The notes under the pieces are model-generated. The model made no database searches. It was not told the DNA's origin and saw nothing but the letters and a program-made list of their open reading frames with translations. A program made the position numbers and the translations under genes. Below are positions 4,614 to 7,558 of a DNA stretch of 7,558 bases, piece by piece. The stretch lies in contig SKLC01000201.1 in NCBI GenBank assembly GCA_007123425.1, positions 1-7,558 of the forward strand, given 5' to 3'. Every line of letters starts with the position of its first letter. The stretch's first letter is position 1. Source of the stretch: Nitriliruptoraceae bacterium (lineage in GTDB: Bacteria; Actinomycetota; Nitriliruptoria; Nitriliruptorales; Nitriliruptoraceae).

Positions 4614-5534
4614 TCAGTCGGACTCCGCGGCGCGTCGCTTGGCGATCGCCGCCTGCGCGACCCGGGAGGCCGGGGCGCGCCCCAGCCGCTCGTGCACCCA
4701 CTGTGTGGTGTCGATCAGCGCGGGCAGGTCCACGCCGGTGTGGATGCCCGAGCCCTCGCAGGCATAGACCAGATCCTCGGTGGCGAGGTTGCCGGTCGCG
4801 CCGGGGGCGAAGGGGCAGCCGCCGAGCCCGCCCGCCGACGCGTCGGCGATGTGCACGCCCTCGCCGAAGGCCGCCAGGGTGTTGGCCAGGCCCTGCCCGA
4901 AGGTGTCGTGCATGTGGACCGCGAGCCGGTCCAGCAGCACGTGCTCGCCCAGGATCCCGACCAGCTCGGCGACCTGGCCCGGGGTGCCCACGCCGATGGT
5001 GTCGCCCACGCTGACCTCGTCCACGCCGAGCTCGAACAGCGAGGCCGTGACCCGCACCACGTCGTCGACCGGCACCTCGCCCTGATAGGGGCAGCCGCAC
5101 ACCGTGGACACGTAGCCGCGCACGCGCAGGCCGTGCTCCTTCGCGCGGGTGATGACCGGGGCGAACATCTCCAGGGACTCGGCGATGGTGCGGTTGATGT
5201 TGGCCTGGCTGAAGGCCTCGCTCGCGGCGCCGAACACCGCGACCTCCTCGACCTCGGCGGCCAGCGCCCGGTCGAGGCCCGTCTCGTTGGGCACCAGCAC
5301 GGGGTAGCGCACGCCTGCGCGCCGGGTGAGGCCGGCCAGCACCTCGGCGGCGTCGGCCAGCTGGGGGACCCAGCGCGGATGCACGAAGGAGGTGGCCTCG
5401 ACGACCGGCAGCCCGGCGTCGGCAAGCCGCTCGATGAGGCCGATCTTGACCTCGGTGGGCACGGTGTCGGGCTCGTTCTGCAGCCCGTCGCGCGGCCCCA
5501 CCTCCACGATGGTGACCTCATCCGGCAGCCGCAT
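4614..5534 (-). CDS. mvaB: Hydroxymethylglutaryl-CoA lyase
   Basis: The enzyme cleaves (S)-3-hydroxy-3-methylglutaryl-CoA to acetoacetate and acetyl-CoA, the last step of leucine degradation, in the cytoplasm. The 306 residues form a DRE-TIM/HMGL-like barrel. Visible active-site residues are R15-D16 in VGPRDGLQNE, E46, H207 and H209 in VHMHDTFGQG, C240 in the signature GGLGGCPFAPGATGN, and N249. As I recall the human enzyme (R41, D42, E72, H233, H235, C266, N275), every one is shifted by exactly 26, so the spacing across the whole catalytic core is conserved. ATG 5534 begins right at the conserved N-terminus (MRLPDEVTIVEVGPRDG); GAGGAG lies upstream, about 10 nt from the ATG. The same frame stays open far upstream, but that part is antisense to the neighbouring lipoprotein gene. 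It shares a strand and a pathway with the hydratase at 6337-7128. Confidence 0.95.
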   Translation of the reverse strand: MRLPDEVTIVEVGPRDGLQNEPDTVPTEVKIGLIERLADAGLPVVEATSFVHPRWVPQLADAAEVLAGLTRRAGVRYPVLVPNETGLDRALAAEVEEVAVFGAASEAFSQANINRTIAESLEMFAPVITRAKEHGLRVRGYVSTVCGCPYQGEVPVDDVVRVTASLFELGVDEVSVGDTIGVGTPGQVAELVGILGEHVLLDRLAVHMHDTFGQGLANTLAAFGEGVHIADASAGGLGGCPFAPGATGNLATEDLVYACEGSGIHTGVDLPALIDTTQWVHERLGRAPASRVAQAAIAKRRAAESD

Positions 5535-5575
5535 CGGGTGTCCGCTCCTCGCCGCAGGGCCGTGCCTCGTCGTCG

Positions 5576-5581
5576 ACGCTA
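5576..5581 (-). promoter_or_regulatory. Possible -10 box TAGCGT of the HMG-CoA lyase gene
   Basis: TAGCGT (5581-5576 on the minus strand) fits TANNNT. Transcription would start near 5569, giving a leader of about 35 nt that includes the GAGGAG ribosome binding site. A separate promoter is expected because the gene between the lyase and the hydratase is on the opposite strand. The hexamer is the only evidence. Confidence 0.4.
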
Positions 5582-5669
5582 GCAGCGGGCCGCGCCGCCG
5601 CTGGCCCGGGGTGCGGGGTGGCGGCGCGGGTATGGCACCATGCGCGCGACTCGAGCCTGAGGAGCCCCC

Positions 5670-6308
5670 GTGCGACGCATCGCCCTGTCCCTGTCGCTGG
5701 TCCTGCTGTTGCTGCTCGCTGCCTGTGGCGGTGACGAGGAGGTCGCCATCGAGGACCTCGACGACGACGTCGACGCCACGGAGCAGGACGAGCTCGACGA
5801 CCTCGACCTCCCCGACGAGGAGGAGGAGGCGGCGGACGAGGAGGCCGAGGACGACCCACCGGCCGACGAGGGCGATGCCGAGGGCCAGCACGAGGAGGAG
5901 GCCAGCGAGGACGACGCCGCCGAGCCCGACCCGGGCCCGCAGCCGGACCCCGCCGAGGTCGCCGACCCCTGCGCGACGCGCGACGAGCAGGCCATGGAGC
6001 CGTTCATCGACATCGCCTCGCCCGTCGATGGCCAGCGGGTCCTCGACAGCGTGGAGCTGGTGGGCTGCGCCGCGGTCAACGAGGGGACCGTGCGCTACCG
6101 CGTGGTCGCCGAGGACGGCACCGAGCTCGCCGACGACTTCACCACCGCCGAGTGCGGCGGCCCCTGCGTGGGCGAGTACTCGACCGTGATCGACCTCGCC
6201 GGCGCGGGCGCGGACCACGACACGGTGACCCTGGAGGTGTTCTGGGACAGCCCGGCCGGCGAGGGCAGCGAGGAGGACCTCACCGAGGTGGAGCTGCACC
6301 TGGAGTGA
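5670..6308 (+). CDS. Lipoprotein with an acidic linker and a Gmad2-like Ig domain
   Basis: The 212-residue protein should be exported and lipid-anchored. MRRIALSLSLVLLLLLAAC is a lipoprotein signal with lipobox LAAC and C19 as the modified residue. Residues 22-82 are extremely acidic, 36 Asp/Glu out of 61 with no Lys or Arg, followed by a Pro/Asp segment to about 99. This is probably a disordered spacer. The C-terminal part (about 112-211) reads as a beta-sandwich. IDIASPVDGQRVLDSVELVG, RYRVVAEDGTEL and the closing strand TLEVFWDSPAGEG match the Gmad2 pattern (Ig-like domain first described in spore-germination proteins, common in actinobacterial lipoproteins). Cysteines 133, 162 and 166 lie in or near it. 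The GTG start has GAGGAG (5659-5664) 5 nt upstream. Its function is unknown; cell-surface binding or a structural role is possible. It lies opposite to both leucine-pathway neighbours. Confidence 0.82.
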   Translation: MRRIALSLSLVLLLLLAACGGDEEVAIEDLDDDVDATEQDELDDLDLPDEEEEAADEEAEDDPPADEGDAEGQHEEEASEDDAAEPDPGPQPDPAEVADPCATRDEQAMEPFIDIASPVDGQRVLDSVELVGCAAVNEGTVRYRVVAEDGTELADDFTTAECGGPCVGEYSTVIDLAGAGADHDTVTLEVFWDSPAGEGSEEDLTEVELHLE

Positions 6309-6321
6309 GCTCGCGCCGACG

Positions 6322-6333
6322 CGGCGCGCGCCG
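6322..6333. terminator. 12-bp perfect palindrome in the convergent lipoprotein/hydratase gap
   Basis: CGGCGCGCGCCG (6322-6333) is self-complementary and fills nearly half of the 28-bp gap between two convergent stop codons. GACGC (6318-6322) and GCGTC (6334-6338) offer an alternative 5-bp stem. It may help bidirectional termination, but the CG-alternating composition makes chance palindromes likely and there is no T tract. Confidence 0.3.
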
Positions 6334-6336
6334 GCG

Positions 6337-7128
6337 TCAGTCGGGGATCCAGGGCGGGGGCCGCTTGTCGAAGAACGCGGACATCCCGGCCTGGCCCTCC
6401 TCGGCGACCCGGAGCCGGGCGATGGTCTCGAGCCGCAGCTGCTCGCTGGCGTCCAGCGAGCCGGCCTCGGCCACCGCGGCGATCATGCGCTTGGTCTCGC
6501 GCTGGGCCCGCGGGCCGGCCTTGAGCATCTCGGCCAGCACCCGGGCGAAGGTGGCGTCGAGGTCGTCGGGCTCGCAGACCTCGTGCACGAGCCCGATCGC
6601 GAAGGCGCGGTCGGCGTCGAACAGCTCGCCGGACAGGAAGTAGCGGCGGGCGTGGCCGGTGCCGATGCGCTGCTGGACGTAGGCCGAGATCATCGCGGGG
6701 GCCAGACCCAGCCGGGCCTCGCTGAACCCGATCTTCGCCCCGCGCGCGGCGACGGCGACGTCGACGCAGGCGAGCAGCCCCGCGGCGCCGCCGATCGCGT
6801 GCCCGTTGACCCGCGCCAGCGTGGGCGCCGGGAAGTCGTTGACGACCCGCAGCATGCGCTCGAAGTGCCGGGAGTCCTCGACGTTCTCCTCGAAGGTGTT
6901 GTCCTTCAGCGAGGACATCCAGGTGAGGTCTGCGCCAGCGGAGAAGGCGCTGCCCGCGCCGGTCAGCACGAGCGCGCGCACCGTCTCGTCGTGCTCGAGC
7001 TCCTCCACCCGGCTGGCGATGGCCCGCATGAGCTCTGCGCTGAAGGCGTTGCGGGCCTGTGGCCGGTCCAGGGTCAGGGTCACCACCCCGCGCTCGTCGC
7101 GGTCGGTGCGCAGCGGAGTCTCGGTCAC
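6337..7128 (-). CDS. liuC: Methylglutaconyl-CoA hydratase, LiuC-type enoyl-CoA hydratase/isomerase
   Basis: This crotonase-family enzyme of 263 residues most likely hydrates 3-methylglutaconyl-CoA to HMG-CoA, the substrate of the nearby HMG-CoA lyase. Oxyanion-hole segments are FSAGADLTWM (62-71) and NGHAIGGAAG (108-117), and the catalytic glutamate is E137 in FSEARLGLAPAMISAY. The combination ADLxWM, GGxxGLLACVD and LGLxPAxIS is what I recall for bacterial LiuC/GnyH proteins. As there, the first of the two glutamates of classical enoyl-CoA hydratase (rat E144, in GGGCE) is replaced, here by G117, while the second (E164) is kept as E137. The C-terminus GMSAFFDKRPPPW is a standard crotonase ending. 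GTG 7128 has GAGG 7 nt upstream. No isovaleryl-CoA dehydrogenase or methylcrotonyl-CoA carboxylase gene is in the window. A general enoyl-CoA hydratase is the alternative. Confidence 0.85.
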   Translation of the reverse strand: MTETPLRTDRDERGVVTLTLDRPQARNAFSAELMRAIASRVEELEHDETVRALVLTGAGSAFSAGADLTWMSSLKDNTFEENVEDSRHFERMLRVVNDFPAPTLARVNGHAIGGAAGLLACVDVAVAARGAKIGFSEARLGLAPAMISAYVQQRIGTGHARRYFLSGELFDADRAFAIGLVHEVCEPDDLDATFARVLAEMLKAGPRAQRETKRMIAAVAEAGSLDASEQLRLETIARLRVAEEGQAGMSAFFDKRPPPWIPD

Positions 7129-7162
7129 GGTGGCGCCTCGGCAGCGTCGACGTCTCGTCGCG

Positions 7163-7168
7163 AGGCTA
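7163..7168 (-). promoter_or_regulatory. -10 box TAGCCT of the hydratase gene
   Basis: TAGCCT (7168-7163 on the minus strand) fits TANNNT. Transcription would begin near 7156, giving a leader of about 27 nt that contains the GAGG ribosome binding site before GTG 7128. A -35 match is not evident. Confidence 0.45.
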
Positions 7169-7280
7169 CTGCGTCACCACCGCCCATCGACGTGCGTGGT
7201 GCGCCCGTTGTGGTGGCGGCGTGTCACGTTCGCGACGATGCGTGCGTGTGCAGGGTGGGCCGGCGAACGGGCCCGGGACG
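7169..7280. other. Divergent spacer between the hydratase and second sigma factor genes
   Basis: This 112-bp stretch holds no convincing gene. CGTGCGTG occurs twice (7191-7198 and 7241-7248), 50 bp apart in direct orientation. GGGCC and GGGCCC occur near 7257-7274. No TANNNT box at a useful distance and no TGAAC/GGAAC-type ECF -35 element were found for the plus-strand sigma gene. The frame of that gene is open back through here with GTGs at 7242 and 7248, but without a ribosome binding site. Confidence 0.35.
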
Positions 7281-7292
7281 GTAGGAGGTCGC

Positions 7293-7558
7293 GTGCAGGC
7301 ACCCGCGGCGTTGCAGCAGTTCGTCGAGGAGGAGTACCCGCGCGTCGTGCGTGCGGTGGACCTGCTCCTCGACGACCGCGCGGTCGCCGAGGAGGTCGCC
7401 CAGGAGGCGCTGCTGCGCGCCGCGACCCGCTGGGAGCACGTCGAGGGCCTGCAGTCGCCGGGCGGGTGGGTGCACCGGGTGGCGATCAACCTCGCCACCT
7501 CGCAGCTGCGGCGCCGGCGCGCGGCGCGTCGTGCGCGGGCCCGGTTGGCGCAGCGCGA
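7293..7558 (+). CDS. Second ECF sigma factor (partial, runs off the right edge)
   Basis: Only the first 88 residues are inside the window. They cover sigma region 2: QQFVEEEYPRVVRAVDLLL (8-26), then DDRAVAEEVAQEALLRAATR (27-46) with the typical AEEVAQEAL core-binding helix, and SPGGWVHRVAINLATSQLRR (55-74), the -10 recognition helix. The highly basic stretch RRRRAARRARARLAQR ends the visible part. The SPGGWVxRVAxNLA motif is common in actinobacterial ECF factors, including those called SigE-family in annotations. Region 4 and any anti-sigma gene would lie outside the window. The start GTG 7293 is fixed by AGGAGGT at 7283-7289, though the spacing is short. It is divergent from the hydratase gene and not obviously related to it, and it is a different ECF type from the sigma factor at the left end. 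Confidence 0.88.
   Translation, partial: MQAPAALQQFVEEEYPRVVRAVDLLLDDRAVAEEVAQEALLRAATRWEHVEGLQSPGGWVHRVAINLATSQLRRRRAARRARARLAQR

Noticed and set aside
4692..5582. A 296-codon plus-strand open frame opposite HMG-CoA lyase
   Set aside because: The translation is H/G/R/A-rich shadow sequence, while the complement encodes every HMG-CoA lyase active-site residue.
5640..5660. Six-codon mini-ORF (ATG to TGA) just before the lipoprotein ribosome binding site, considered as a leader peptide
   Set aside because: No ribosome binding site or correctly spaced -10 box precedes it, and the codons show no regulatory bias; chance is enough.
4614..6299. A 561-codon open frame on the minus strand extending HMG-CoA lyase upstream
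   Set aside because: The part above 5534 is antisense to the lipoprotein gene and reads as low-complexity L/V/G/R sequence. The enzyme's conserved N-terminus begins at 5534 with a ribosome binding site.
7191..7248. Direct repeat CGTGCGTG, 50 bp apart, considered as an operator pair
   Set aside because: Eight-base GC-rich repeats are common at this composition and nothing else supports a binding site; only mentioned under the spacer.
1..7558. CRISPR array, tRNA/rRNA, insertion sequence or defence/phage system
   Set aside because: No spaced repeats, no tRNA-like cloverleaf, and no transposase, integrase or nuclease motifs were seen on either strand; nearly all sequence is accounted for by chromosomal-type genes.

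Overview
The window looks like ordinary chromosome from a very GC-rich actinobacterium. Third codon positions are almost all G or C and GTG starts are frequent. Regulation and folding genes are of actinobacterial type: a zinc-finger anti-sigma factor, two ECF sigma factors and a GroES-like protein ending in GLYL. Several genes are preceded by TANNNT -10 boxes, two of them placed for leaderless transcription. I cannot name the genus. An early-branching actinobacterial class would fit the extreme GC content and the very acidic lipoprotein, but this is a guess.

Layout. (a) 1-805, minus strand: an ECF sigma factor overlapping a zinc-finger anti-sigma factor that runs off the left edge. A likely autoregulatory ECF promoter lies upstream at 883-911. 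(b) 988-2514, plus strand: an orphan GroES-like protein with a leaderless promoter, then an HisC/Pat-type PLP aminotransferase with its own promoter. (c) 2522-3987, minus strand: a secreted, membrane-anchored protein and a NicO/RcnA-type nickel/cobalt transporter joined by a GTGA overlap. (d) 4047-4580, plus strand, divergent from (c): a TlpA-like thioredoxin lipoprotein. (e) 4614-5534 and 6337-7128, both minus strand: HMG-CoA lyase and a LiuC-type methylglutaconyl-CoA hydratase, the last two steps of leucine breakdown. Between them, on the opposite strand, is a lipoprotein with a very acidic linker and a Gmad2-like domain (5670-6308). (f) 7293 to the right edge, plus strand: the start of a second ECF sigma factor.

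How the genes may work together. The sigma/anti-sigma pair should form a signal-responsive switch that feeds back on its own promoter. The secreted protein and the transporter are almost certainly one metal-handling unit. The divergent thioredoxin could act on the two extracytoplasmic cysteines of the secreted protein, but only the gene arrangement suggests this. The hydratase makes HMG-CoA and the lyase cleaves it to acetoacetate and acetyl-CoA. Three convergent gene pairs meet at gaps of 7, 33 and 28 bp, each with GC-rich dyad symmetry. I saw no tRNA, rRNA, CRISPR array, insertion sequence or phage gene. The most noteworthy items are the ECF autoregulatory promoter, the metal/thioredoxin cluster, and the palindrome that carries two opposing stop codons.
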